Positions 35,649 to 43,260 of a stretch of 64,000 nucleotides of DNA are shown here, one piece after another. Where the stretch lies: contig NZ_CP059833.1 of assembly GCF_014117265.1 (NCBI RefSeq), forward strand, positions 2,387,069-2,451,068, read 5' to 3'. The position numbers were made by a program, and so were the translations under genes. The notes beneath the pieces are model-generated. The model did no database searches. It saw only the letters and a program-made list of their open reading frames with translations, and was not told where the DNA came from. The stretch is from Corynebacterium hindlerae. Lineage in GTDB: Bacteria; Actinomycetota; Actinomycetes; Mycobacteriales; Mycobacteriaceae. How positions within the stretch are numbered: position 1 is the first letter of the stretch; every line of letters begins with the position of its first letter.

Positions 35649-37142
35649 TTACTTAGCAGCGATATCTTCCAGTACTGCTACGACGGTGCGTACTGGTGCG
35701 CCGGTGCCACGTTTGGTGATGTAACCGTAGGGGCTGCCGGAGTTGTAGGCCGGTCCTGCGATGTCCATGTGAACCCACTGCACATCTTCGGCTACGAACT
35801 GGGAGAGGTAGTAGCCGGCCTGCATCATGCCACCGAAACGAGACTTGCCAGTGTTGCGCAGGTCTGCCACATCGGATTTCATTTCATCGGAAACTTCTTC
35901 CGGGAAAGGCATGGCCCAGGCAGGCTCGCCGACGGAGCGGCCAATCTCGGCCACGCGGTCACGGAACTCATCGGAGCCCATCACACCGGTGGTTCGGCCA
36001 CCGAGGGCGACGAGCTGTGCACCAGTCAGGGTGGCCATTTCGATGAGGTAGTCTGGCTTGTCTTCGCAGGCGCGGACGATGGCGTCGGCAAGCACGAGGC
36101 GACCTTCGGCGTCGGTGTTGATGATCTCGGAGGTCTTGCCACCGTAGTGGGTGATGACGTCGCCTGGGCGGTAGGACTCGCCGTCCGGCATGTTTTCTGC
36201 CATTGGGACGGTTGCGGTGACGTTCACCTTGAGGCCGAGGCGGGCAGCGGCGAAAACGGAGGCGATGGTGGCTGCGGAGCCGCCCATGTCGGAGATCATG
36301 TCATCCATGTTGGCGGATGGCTTGATGGAGATACCGCCGGTGTCGAAGGTGATGCCCTTACCTACGAGCGCGACGGAAGGGGCGGACTTCTTCGCGGTGT
36401 AGGTGAGGCGAAGAAGACGAGGCTTCCGGGCGGAGCCGCCACCGACGGCCATGAGTCCACCGAACTTGCCCTTGGCCAGGTCCTTGTCATCGAGAATCTC
36501 CGCAGTCACGCCGTAGTCTTCGGCCAAGGCTGCTGCGTAGGCAGCGTAGGACTCTGGGTAGAGGTGAGAGGACGCGGTGTTGACCAGGTTGCGGGCCAGG
36601 ACCACGGAGTCGACCAGGATGGTGGCAGCGGAGAAGTCCTTCTTCTTGTCGCTGATGAAAACGATCTCATCCACTGGCGCTTGCGCTGCTTCCAGCTCAG
36701 CGGTCTTTTGACCACGGAAGGTGTAGGCCCCGAGAGCGGATCCGAGGACGGCGTCGGAAAGCCCGAAGGTGCCCAACGTAGAGGCGACCTTGCCGAAGCC
36801 CTTCAGTGCGCGGGATGCCACGCCTGCGCTACGACGCAGCGTTTCAGCATCGAAATCATCGGAAGAACCCAGGCCAACCGCCACGACAACGGGGACGTCC
36901 GTCCCCGGAATGCCGGCGAGTTTGGTCACTTCCTGGGCGGCGCCCGTGGCGCCCACTGCAGAGAGGGCTTCGAGTACCGCAACCTGGGTTTTATCGCTGA
37001 AGATACCGGTACCGGCAATCTCCGGGCCGTTGTCACCCTTAAATACTGGGATCAGTACGGCTTCTGCCTTTTTCGGTAGCTTGGCTGAAATCGAAAGCTT
37101 AGGAACAATTCCCACTGCTGGCAACGATGGCGTTTTAGGCAC
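35649..37142 (-). CDS. pepA: Leucyl aminopeptidase (M17)
   Basis: 497 residues from GTG 37142, which has GGAGG 8 nt upstream; an earlier TTG would place the ribosome site inside the gene. M17 features: metal/catalytic Lys in VGKGITFDTGGISIKP and the signature NTDAEGRLVLAD (342-353). It removes N-terminal residues from peptides using two metal ions. Single gene with its own terminator. Confidence 0.95.
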   Translation of the reverse strand: MPKTPSLPAVGIVPKLSISAKLPKKAEAVLIPVFKGDNGPEIAGTGIFSDKTQVAVLEALSAVGATGAAQEVTKLAGIPGTDVPVVVAVGLGSSDDFDAETLRRSAGVASRALKGFGKVASTLGTFGLSDAVLGSALGAYTFRGQKTAELEAAQAPVDEIVFISDKKKDFSAATILVDSVVLARNLVNTASSHLYPESYAAYAAALAEDYGVTAEILDDKDLAKGKFGGLMAVGGGSARKPRLLRLTYTAKKSAPSVALVGKGITFDTGGISIKPSANMDDMISDMGGSAATIASVFAAARLGLKVNVTATVPMAENMPDGESYRPGDVITHYGGKTSEIINTDAEGRLVLADAIVRACEDKPDYLIEMATLTGAQLVALGGRTTGVMGSDEFRDRVAEIGRSVGEPAWAMPFPEEVSDEMKSDVADLRNTGKSRFGGMMQAGYYLSQFVAEDVQWVHMDIAGPAYNSGSPYGYITKRGTGAPVRTVVAVLEDIAAK

Positions 37143-37258
37143 GAAAAATCCTCCGATCAAGAATTGGACAGTATGAGGTTCTGTGACTTACACAGTACGT
37201 CACACCACATAATTGGGGATTAAAACATAAATTGAGACCTATGTCTCAGAGTTGGGTG

Positions 37259-37264
37259 TAGGTT
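37259..37264 (+). promoter_or_regulatory. -10 hexamer of ilvE (leaderless)
   Basis: TAGGTT ends 6 nt before the ATG at 37271. A GAGACCTATGTCTC palindrome lies about 25 nt upstream and could be an operator. Confidence 0.45.
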
Positions 37265-37270
37265 GGTTGC

Positions 37271-38374
37271 ATGAGTGCATTGAACTTTCGAATTGAAAAG
37301 ACCTCCGCTCCGACCCCAGAGGCGGAGGTAGCGAAGATCCTGGAAAACCCGGGCTTCGGTAAGGCCTTCACTGACCACATGGTCACCATTGACTGGAACG
37401 CGGAGGAGGGCTGGCACAACGCGGCCGTCGTTCCGTACGCACCTCTCCAGATGGACCCAGCGACCACCGTTTTTCACTATGGCCAGGCGATCTTCGAAGG
37501 CCTCAAGGCGTACCGTCAGCCTGATGGTTCCATCGCGACGTTCCGCCCGGAAGCGAACGCCAAGCGCATGCAGGATTCTGCGCGTCGTATGGCAATGCCA
37601 GAGCTGCCGGTAGAGGACTTCATTGAGGCGGTACGTCAGCTGGTTGATATCGACCAAAATTGGGTCCCAGCTGCTGGCGGTGAGGAAGCCCTGTACCTGC
37701 GTCCCTTCATGATCTCCACCGAGGTCAGCCTGGGCGTACACCCAGCAAACGCCTACAAGTTCATGGTTATTGCCTCCCCGGCGGGCGCTTACTTCTCTGG
37801 TGGTATCAAGCCGGTCAGCGTGTGGCTGTGTGAAGACTATGTGCGGGCTGCTCCCGGTGGCACCGGTGCCGCGAAGTTCGCCGGTAATTACGCTGCTTCG
37901 CTGCTTGCCCAGGCGCAAGCCGTGGAAAAGGGCTGTGACCAGGTGGTGTGGCTTGACGCCATCGAGCACAAGTACATCGAAGAGATGGGTGGCATGAACC
38001 TCGCCTTCATTTACGGCGAAGGCGACAACGCCAAGCTGGTCACTCCGCAGCTCAGCGGTTCGCTGCTGCCTGGTGTGACTCGTGACTCCCTGCTGCAGGT
38101 CGCTCGCGACCTGGGCCTAGAGACTGAGGAGCGTCTGATCTCCACCGAGGAGTGGGAGAAGGCCGCGACGTCCGGTGAGATGTCCGAGGCTTTCGCCTGC
38201 GGTACCGCTGCCGTGATCACCCCGGTGGGCACCGTGAAGTCCGCACACGGTGACTTCCAGATCGCCGGCGCTAAGACCGGAGAGATCACCATGAAGCTGC
38301 GTGAAACCCTGACAGGTATCCAGCGCGGCGAAGTGGAAGACAAGCACGGCTGGAAGCACACCCTGGTTAGCTAG
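37271..38374 (+). CDS. ilvE: Branched-chain amino acid aminotransferase
   Basis: 367 residues, fold type IV PLP enzyme of the long BCAT class. PLP-binding Lys202 in [13 protein letters not shown], plus [12 protein letters not shown] and [18 protein letters not shown]. It makes leucine, isoleucine and valine from their keto acids with glutamate. Probably leaderless. Convergent with cobS; the 3' ends overlap by 8 nt. Confidence 0.95.
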   Translation: MSALNFRIEKTSAPTPEAEVAKILENPGFGKAFTDHMVTIDWNAEEGWHNAAVVPYAPLQMDPATTVFHYGQAIFEGLKAYRQPDGSIATFRPEANAKRMQDSARRMAMPELPVEDFIEAVRQLVDIDQNWVPAAGGEEALYLRPFMISTEVSLGVHPANAYKFMVIASPAGAYFSGGIKPVSVWLCEDYVRAAPGGTGAAKFAGNYAASLLAQAQAVEKGCDQVVWLDAIEHKYIEEMGGMNLAFIYGEGDNAKLVTPQLSGSLLPGVTRDSLLQVARDLGLETEERLISTEEWEKAATSGEMSEAFACGTAAVITPVGTVKSAHGDFQIAGAKTGEITMKLRETLTGIQRGEVEDKHGWKHTLVS

Positions 38375-39185
38375 CAATCCCCAGCGTCACAGCGGCGACT
38401 GCAGCACCGACCTCAATGGCGGCTCCGATGCAGTCGCCGTTGAGTCCGTTAAAGCGGCGACTGCAGTGGCGGAGCAGCAGGAGGGCAGCCAGGGGCGTCG
38501 TGAAGCATGCAGCGACAGCGCCCCACGCAAGCTGCTTATCGACGCCCACTGCCACCAACACCACTGCCACACCAATAGCCACCACCCACGCGACGACCCA
38601 CCACGCCTTCACCGTTCCGATGATGAGCTCCCCGAAACCGGTGGCAGAAAACGGGGAGAAGCTGCTGTGGCAGCCGATCGTGGCGCAAGCACGTGCGAGC
38701 ATCGGTATCGAAGCAGCGAGGACAGCGGCGATCGGGCCCCAGTGATACAACGCTGTGAGGCCCGCTACCTGCGCTAACAGTGTCAACAGCACGGCCCCCA
38801 TGCCGAGCGCCCCGGTATAGCGGTCACTTAAAATCTCTTGAGCTTTCTCCGGCGGGGCGTAGGAACCCAAGGCATCACCCACATCGCTGAGGCCATCGAT
38901 GTGCATCATGCGAGAGCCCAACTCCCAGGCGATCACCGTCAGCGCGGCGACGAGGAATTCATGGCTGCCGAAGGCGAGCAGCGGGTAGGCAGTCACGGCT
39001 GACGTAAGACCCAACGCCAGGCCCGCGACCGGCAATCCCGCCATCGCGCGGGCACCGGTCACCCGGTCAAACGTGGACGCGCCCTGCACGGGCAAGACAG
39101 TTAACCAGCTCAGTGCCGTTGTTATGCCCTCGATGAGGGCGGGGCCGTGGGTGCCATCGCCGGAGTAGCCGGCCTTGCCGGACAT
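38367..39185 (-). CDS. cobS: Adenosylcobinamide-GDP ribazoletransferase
   Basis: 272 residues, polytopic. CobS features: [22 protein letters not shown] with the metal-binding acidic motif, [20 protein letters not shown] and [13 protein letters not shown] at the end. Joins adenosylcobinamide-GDP to alpha-ribazole in the last part of cobalamin assembly. Directly follows cobT with no gap. Confidence 0.94.
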   Translation of the reverse strand: MSGKAGYSGDGTHGPALIEGITTALSWLTVLPVQGASTFDRVTGARAMAGLPVAGLALGLTSAVTAYPLLAFGSHEFLVAALTVIAWELGSRMMHIDGLSDVGDALGSYAPPEKAQEILSDRYTGALGMGAVLLTLLAQVAGLTALYHWGPIAAVLAASIPMLARACATIGCHSSFSPFSATGFGELIIGTVKAWWVVAWVVAIGVAVVLVAVGVDKQLAWGAVAACFTTPLAALLLLRHCSRRFNGLNGDCIGAAIEVGAAVAAVTLGIAS

Positions 39186-40226
39186 CTAGTGGGCTTTAGA
39201 GACGCCAGCGGAGGCGAAGGTAGCCATATTCGCCATGATGTCCACAGATGCCTTCACCAGAGGCAACGCCGCCATCGCGCCGGAACCCTCACCGAGTCGC
39301 ATGCCGTAATCCAGCAGTGGGGTGAGCTCCAGGTTTTGCAGCGCAAATTTGTGGGCCGGCTCCGCACCCTGGTGGCCTGCAATCCACCAGTTGCGGGCGC
39401 CAGGAGCAAGACGGGTGGCCCACAGCGCCGCGGAGGTGACCACAACGCCGTCCAGGATCACCGGGGTGCGACGGATCGATGCCTGTGCCAGGAAACCGGC
39501 CATCGCAGCAAGATCCGGGGAAGAAATTGCCTGCAGTACGCGGATCGGGTCATTGCGGAAATCTCGGACGCGGAACATCGCGTCCCGTACTATGGCAACC
39601 TTGCGCTTCCAACCCTCATCGTCGATACCGGTGCCACGGCCCACAACAGCAACGGGCTCGGTGCGGGTCGCAACACCAATCAATGCGGCAGCCGGAGTGG
39701 TATTACCGATGCCCAAATCGCCGGCCATGAGCAGGTCAGCGCCGGAATCTACCTCCTGGTCAGCGATGCGCTTACCGATCTCCAGCGCGCGCAGCACCTG
39801 CTCTTCAGTCATGGCGTCCTCCAGGTGGATCGCACCACAGGACCGGGACACCCGCTCTTCGCCCCATGCGTCGTGGTCCAGGGAAATATCGGCTACCCGC
39901 ACACTCGCACCCGCTGACTCGGCGAGTACGGAAATAGCGGCGCCACCGGCCTCTATATTGGCCGCCATCTGCAGCGACACCTCGGAAGGGTACGCAGACA
40001 CCCCATAGTTAGCAACGCCATGGTCGCCAGCGAAAATCACAATTCGAGGCCGCGTAATCGGCTTCGGTGGCACCTGCCCTTGGCACGCCGCGATCTGGAC
40101 GCCGATCTGCTCCAATCGTCCCAAGGAACCCGCCGGCTTAGTGAGGGTGAGCTGGTACTCTTCAGCTTCCTTACGAGCAGTCAGGCTCGGCGTTTCCACG
40201 CGGGCGAAGATCTCGGCAGGTACCAT
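39186..40226 (-). CDS. cobT: Nicotinate-nucleotide-DMB phosphoribosyltransferase
   Basis: 346 residues. Conserved LTKPAGSLGRLEQIGVQIAA at the start, FAGDHGVANYGVSAYP, DLGIGNTTPAAAL and the C-terminal MRLGEGSGAMAALPL with the catalytic Glu313. Activates dimethylbenzimidazole to alpha-ribazole phosphate. Part of cobUTS. Confidence 0.95.
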   Translation of the reverse strand: MVPAEIFARVETPSLTARKEAEEYQLTLTKPAGSLGRLEQIGVQIAACQGQVPPKPITRPRIVIFAGDHGVANYGVSAYPSEVSLQMAANIEAGGAAISVLAESAGASVRVADISLDHDAWGEERVSRSCGAIHLEDAMTEEQVLRALEIGKRIADQEVDSGADLLMAGDLGIGNTTPAAALIGVATRTEPVAVVGRGTGIDDEGWKRKVAIVRDAMFRVRDFRNDPIRVLQAISSPDLAAMAGFLAQASIRRTPVILDGVVVTSAALWATRLAPGARNWWIAGHQGAEPAHKFALQNLELTPLLDYGMRLGEGSGAMAALPLVKASVDIMANMATFASAGVSKAH

Positions 40227-40250
40227 CTGGTGACTCCTTCGTTGAAGAAA

Positions 40251-40778
40251 TTAACTTTCGGATTTCAAGGTTAGCGGGATCCCAGCCACCACGAGGACGA
40301 CCTCATCCGCCAACTCCGCCACGCGTGCATTCAGCCACCCCAATTCATCACGAAACAGCCGGCCAGCAGGCGTTTCCGGGATTACCCCCAGGCCAACCTC
40401 AGGGGTCACCAACACCACCCGGGCGGACGTGCGGTGCAGCGCAGCAAGCAGCTTATCGACGGCCGGAGCAATGAAGCCCCGTGGCCGCTCCCATGCCTGT
40501 GCCTGATCCAACTGGTGGGTCAGCCAGGTACCCAAATCATCCACGAGGATGTTGCCTTCTGGATGTGTAAGGAGGGCGTCGTGAAGCTCGGCGCTATCCT
40601 CGGTGACCCAATGGCTGGGGCGACGTTCCTGGTGCGCCCGGATGCGCGCAGCGAAATCCTCATCTCCTGGCCACGGGCGGGCTGTGGCCACATACAGCAC
40701 CTCAGCCCCCGGCGGGAACAACGCCTCAGCCCAGGCAGACTTGCCGCTGCGCGCGCCGCCTAGGACCAGGGTGATCAT
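40251..40778 (-). CDS. cobU: Adenosylcobinamide kinase / GTP transferase
   Basis: 175 residues. P-loop GGARSGKS (7-14), TARPWPGDEDFAARIRAHQERRP and LVDDLGTWLTHQL, the usual CobU landmarks. Phosphorylates and guanylylates adenosylcobinamide. With cobT and cobS it forms a salvage and assembly set; no corrin ring genes are present here, so the cell may rely on imported cobinamide or have those genes elsewhere. Confidence 0.93.
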   Translation of the reverse strand: MITLVLGGARSGKSAWAEALFPPGAEVLYVATARPWPGDEDFAARIRAHQERRPSHWVTEDSAELHDALLTHPEGNILVDDLGTWLTHQLDQAQAWERPRGFIAPAVDKLLAALHRTSARVVLVTPEVGLGVIPETPAGRLFRDELGWLNARVAELADEVVLVVAGIPLTLKSES

Positions 40779-41408
40779 TTACTTCTCGCCAACCGCAACA
40801 CGAGGCTTTGGGGTACGCAGCTTACGCAGCTGAGACGCGCGGGAGTACGCGTAGAAACCGAGGCCAAACCCAGTTTCCGTCGTATCAGGGAACTTCTCGC
40901 GCACAGCTTTATTTGCGCGACGGCCAATGAAGATGCCCTCGACAAAGAACAGCACCATGATCACCATGGCAATCATCGACAACGTTGCGGCAATCTGCGG
41001 GTAAGACTGACCGATAAACATCACAATCAGCAGCAGCAACGCCACCGGCATGACGAGTTCGCTGAAGAAGCGGCGCGCGTCCACCCAATCACGCACGAAT
41101 GCACGCACTGGGCCTTTATCGCGGGGGAGAAGGTAGCGCTCGTCGCCTCGATCCATCGCGGCCTGCGTTTCCTTAGCTCGCCTGTTCCGCTCCTCGCGCT
41201 GTTTCTTTTTGTACTCCTTCCACTCCTGCTTAGTCATGGACTCTTTCAACGCCTTCTCGCGAGCCTTCATCTCTTGGCGAGTTTCAGCTGGAGTAGCAGG
41301 CCCACGGCGAACGCCGCGCGCACGCTCAACCTCATTACGCTTCGGGGTGGGGCGACCCTTCTTCGGCGTATAACCCTTGGGAAGTTTTTCGTTATCTGGA
41401 GTACTCAC
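40779..41408 (-). CDS. DUF3043 membrane protein
   Basis: 209 residues: a highly charged N-terminal half (ARGVRRGPATPAETRQEMKAREKALKESM, EWKEYKKKQREERNRRAKE), two transmembrane helices (about 123-165) and a basic tail. Conserved in Corynebacterineae next to cobU. Stop touches the cobU start, so it is the first gene of the cobUTS operon. Function unknown. Confidence 0.85.
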   Translation of the reverse strand: MSTPDNEKLPKGYTPKKGRPTPKRNEVERARGVRRGPATPAETRQEMKAREKALKESMTKQEWKEYKKKQREERNRRAKETQAAMDRGDERYLLPRDKGPVRAFVRDWVDARRFFSELVMPVALLLLIVMFIGQSYPQIAATLSMIAMVIMVLFFVEGIFIGRRANKAVREKFPDTTETGFGLGFYAYSRASQLRKLRTPKPRVAVGEK

Positions 41409-41535
41409 GCCCTATAGGCTACCTTGTGGCATCCTTACGGGAACAAACTAGTATCACGTTGCGTTGGATTTGTGTACAAGTAACAAAAACCGAGTACCGT
41501 AGTGGCAAAAGTACAACGTTCCAAGGAGGAGCACC

Positions 41536-41880
41536 ATGACCGCACCAGAAACCGCAACCGGAGTAATTCTGACTGACGCTGCTGCCGAAAAGGCAAAAGC
41601 ACTCCTTGACCAGGAAGGTCGCGACGACCTTTCCCTTCGCATCGCAGTACAGCCAGGCGGCTGTGCGGGCCTGCGCTACCAGCTCTACTTTGACGACCGT
41701 GAACTTGATGGCGACAAAGTAGACGTTATCGGTGGCGTCCGCCTCGTCGTAGACAAGATGAGCGCCCCATACCTTTCCGGCGCCCGCATCGACTTCTCTG
41801 ACACCATCGAGGCACAGGGCTTCACCATCGACAACCCTAATGCCTCTGGCTCCTGCGCCTGTGGTGACTCCTTCAACTAA
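41536..41880 (+). CDS. erpA: Iron-sulfur cluster insertion protein, HesB/IscA/ErpA family
   Basis: 114 residues with the three cluster-binding cysteines of A-type carriers: Cys43 in QPGGCAGLRY, and Cys107 and Cys109 in GSCACGDSF. Start has AAGGAGGAGCACC. It would deliver clusters to apoproteins such as LipA or the Rieske protein. Upstream lies a short divergent region toward DUF3043. Assignment to ErpA rather than another A-type carrier is by similarity to actinobacterial annotation. Confidence 0.92.
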   Translation: MTAPETATGVILTDAAAEKAKALLDQEGRDDLSLRIAVQPGGCAGLRYQLYFDDRELDGDKVDVIGGVRLVVDKMSAPYLSGARIDFSDTIEAQGFTIDNPNASGSCACGDSFN

Positions 41881-41901
41881 AACGTTCCCCCCCGAAGCCT
41901 T

Positions 41902-41931
41902 ACCGCGCCTGCACCAGCAGGGGCGGTTTTT
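41902..41931 (+). terminator. Terminator of erpA
   Basis: ACCGCGCCTGC, loop ACCA, GCAGGGGCGGT with one mismatch, followed by TTTTTG. Confidence 0.85.
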
Positions 41932-42069
41932 GTTTGGTTCGCTTGCCATTTCCCTGCCGAGGCATTGGTCAGTACCGCTTGGTTAAGTAAAGAAAAGTGT
42001 GCCCGGTCGGCGTATTTGTGTTGTTACTTCACCCCTGGGTCTTTGGCCACGGCCCCTGAAGTTTCTTAC
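41932..42069. other. Intergenic DNA with short direct repeat
   Basis: Noncoding. A 35-bp segment around 41983-42016 (TTAAGTAA ... GTGCCCGGTCGGCGTAT) recurs with changes at about 42179-42212, so the palindromic element in between is flanked by a direct repeat. Confidence 0.45.
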
Positions 42070-42172
42070 TAAAACCCGGGAAGCATTCCCCGGATCTCGG
42101 ACCCAAAACGGTGAAATAGCAAGTGTGAAGCCTAAAAAATCACCGAAACCCGGGGAATACTTCCCGGGTTTT
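42070..42172. repeat. Palindromic element, copy 2
   Basis: Begins TAAAACCCGGGAAGC (42070-42084) and ends ACTTCCCGGGTTTT (42159-42172). The inner GAAATAGCAAGTGTGAAG matches copy 1 at 15511-15616 exactly, while other parts of the spacer differ. Both copies keep the two hairpins. Confidence 0.75.
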
Positions 42173-42990
42173 GCAGTGTTAAGTAATACAAGTTGTGCCC
42201 GGCCGGCGTATCTCTAGCCGGACACTGGTGTGTTAATAGGCGGCTGGCATAGCCGTTGACGCAACAGAGCTGATCCGCGTGTTTCCTGGTTGCGTGGGTT
42301 TCGTTTGCCCAGGCAGACGGGGCATCGGGGTCGGTTTTGGTCACCGGAGTTAGGCAGCCGCACCTTTTAGCACAGGTGCGGCATCCCTCGCGGTATTGAA
42401 CAAGATTTGTGGTTTCTTTAGGACCGAAACAATATACAGCACCTGTTTACATGCCCTGACCTGGCTTTACTGTGGAATTCAGGCACACATTTTGTCCCTT
42501 AACCCAAGGACGACCTGATATGTGAGCCCCTTCAAGCAAGTCCACAACCGGGAATAGCAGATGACACACCTTGCGGGTCAAGGAGCAAAAGGTGTGTCTG
42601 GTCAGCATACCGCTGCCCAGGCATTGTTGTTTCTTGATGGCCTGGTGTCGATGGTGTGTTGGCAACTGGCTAGGATAGCGTTCCAGGTGTCTCATCCCAG
42701 CGTATGAAGGGACGACCGGGGCCGGTTGGTAGAGAACGGTTGGTCGAGAAGTCGAGAGGAAGCGGCGTCAAACCTAAGCCTAGGTTGTCTTTTACTTGAA
42801 CTCTCTACCAACCATTCTCTACCAACTTTTGTGGTCGTTTTTCCTGACAGTTGGGGCATCGCTTATTAGCCACCAGGATGAGTCAGTGATCAAACTTTGT
42901 GCGGTTAAAAGAACCAATAGGACTGACCTGGCTTACCACGGAATCTAGGAGCATTTCTTTGTCTTTAACCCCACTTTGCTGCTGAAATCA
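42173..42990. other. Long noncoding stretch with degraded repeats
   Basis: About 800 bp with no supportable gene. Minus-strand frames at 42132-42344 and 42447-42695 have no ribosome site and cross repeat sequence. It contains a CCGCACC...GGTGCGG hairpin near 42358-42381 and the 25-bp inverted repeat described separately. It looks like decayed mobile or repeat DNA. Confidence 0.45.
42725..42826. repeat. 25-bp inverted repeat with tandem motif
   Basis: The left arm 42725-42749 (GTTGGTAGAGAACGGTTGGT then CGAGA) and right arm 42802-42826 are reverse complements with two mismatches. Each arm carries two GTTGGTNGAGA units in tandem. Between them is an AACCTAAGCCTAGGTT palindrome. Possibly the ends of a small mobile element or binding sites for a repeat-recognising protein. 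Confidence 0.6.
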
Positions 42991-43026
42991 AAAAGCATCC
43001 CCCGCCTGTGAAAGGCCGGGGGATGC
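42990..43026 (-). terminator. Terminator of the porin-like peptide gene
   Basis: GCATCCCCCGCCT pairs with AGGCCGGGGGATGC (one bulge), and TTTTT follows on the minus strand. It lies 18 nt after the small gene's stop. Confidence 0.85.
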
Positions 43027-43043
43027 GACTTTCCGGTGGACGG

Positions 43044-43169
43044 TTAGCTCAGAACAACGTCTACGAAGTCAACGAAATCGTATGCGAGATCGACGAAGAA
43101 GTCGACGGTGTCCAGGATCCAGGATGGGTAGAAGGAGTAGGAAAGCAGATCGAGAGAAAGCGGGATCAT
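43044..43169 (-). CDS. 41-residue amphipathic peptide, porin-like (PorA/PorH type) candidate
   Basis: Starts at ATG 43169 with an excellent AAGGAG 6 nt upstream and has its own terminator. The acidic peptide (starting MIPLSLDLLSYSFYP) carries an Asp every three or four residues in its second half (LDTVDFFVDLAYDFVDFVD), which gives one acidic and one hydrophobic helix face. It has no signal peptide. Corynebacterial cell-wall channel peptides PorA and PorH (45-57 residues) share size, acidity, helicity and lack of a signal, but sit elsewhere in C. glutamicum and have little sequence identity. The assignment is by character, not homology. Confidence 0.55.
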   Translation of the reverse strand: MIPLSLDLLSYSFYPSWILDTVDFFVDLAYDFVDFVDVVLS

Positions 43170-43260
43170 TGGATGCTCCTTAAAAATTGTTGAATCTTCC
43201 TTGTACGGTCTCCTCCAGATTACCAAAACTTTAGGTTGCCCGGGGCAGCTATGAGAGACG

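Noticed and set aside
35769..37079. 436-residue plus-strand frame opposite pepA
   Set aside because: Antisense shadow with no start signal or domain.
42132..42695. Small minus-strand proteins between erpA and the porin-like gene
   Set aside because: No ribosome binding sites, no recognisable motif and they run through repeat sequence.
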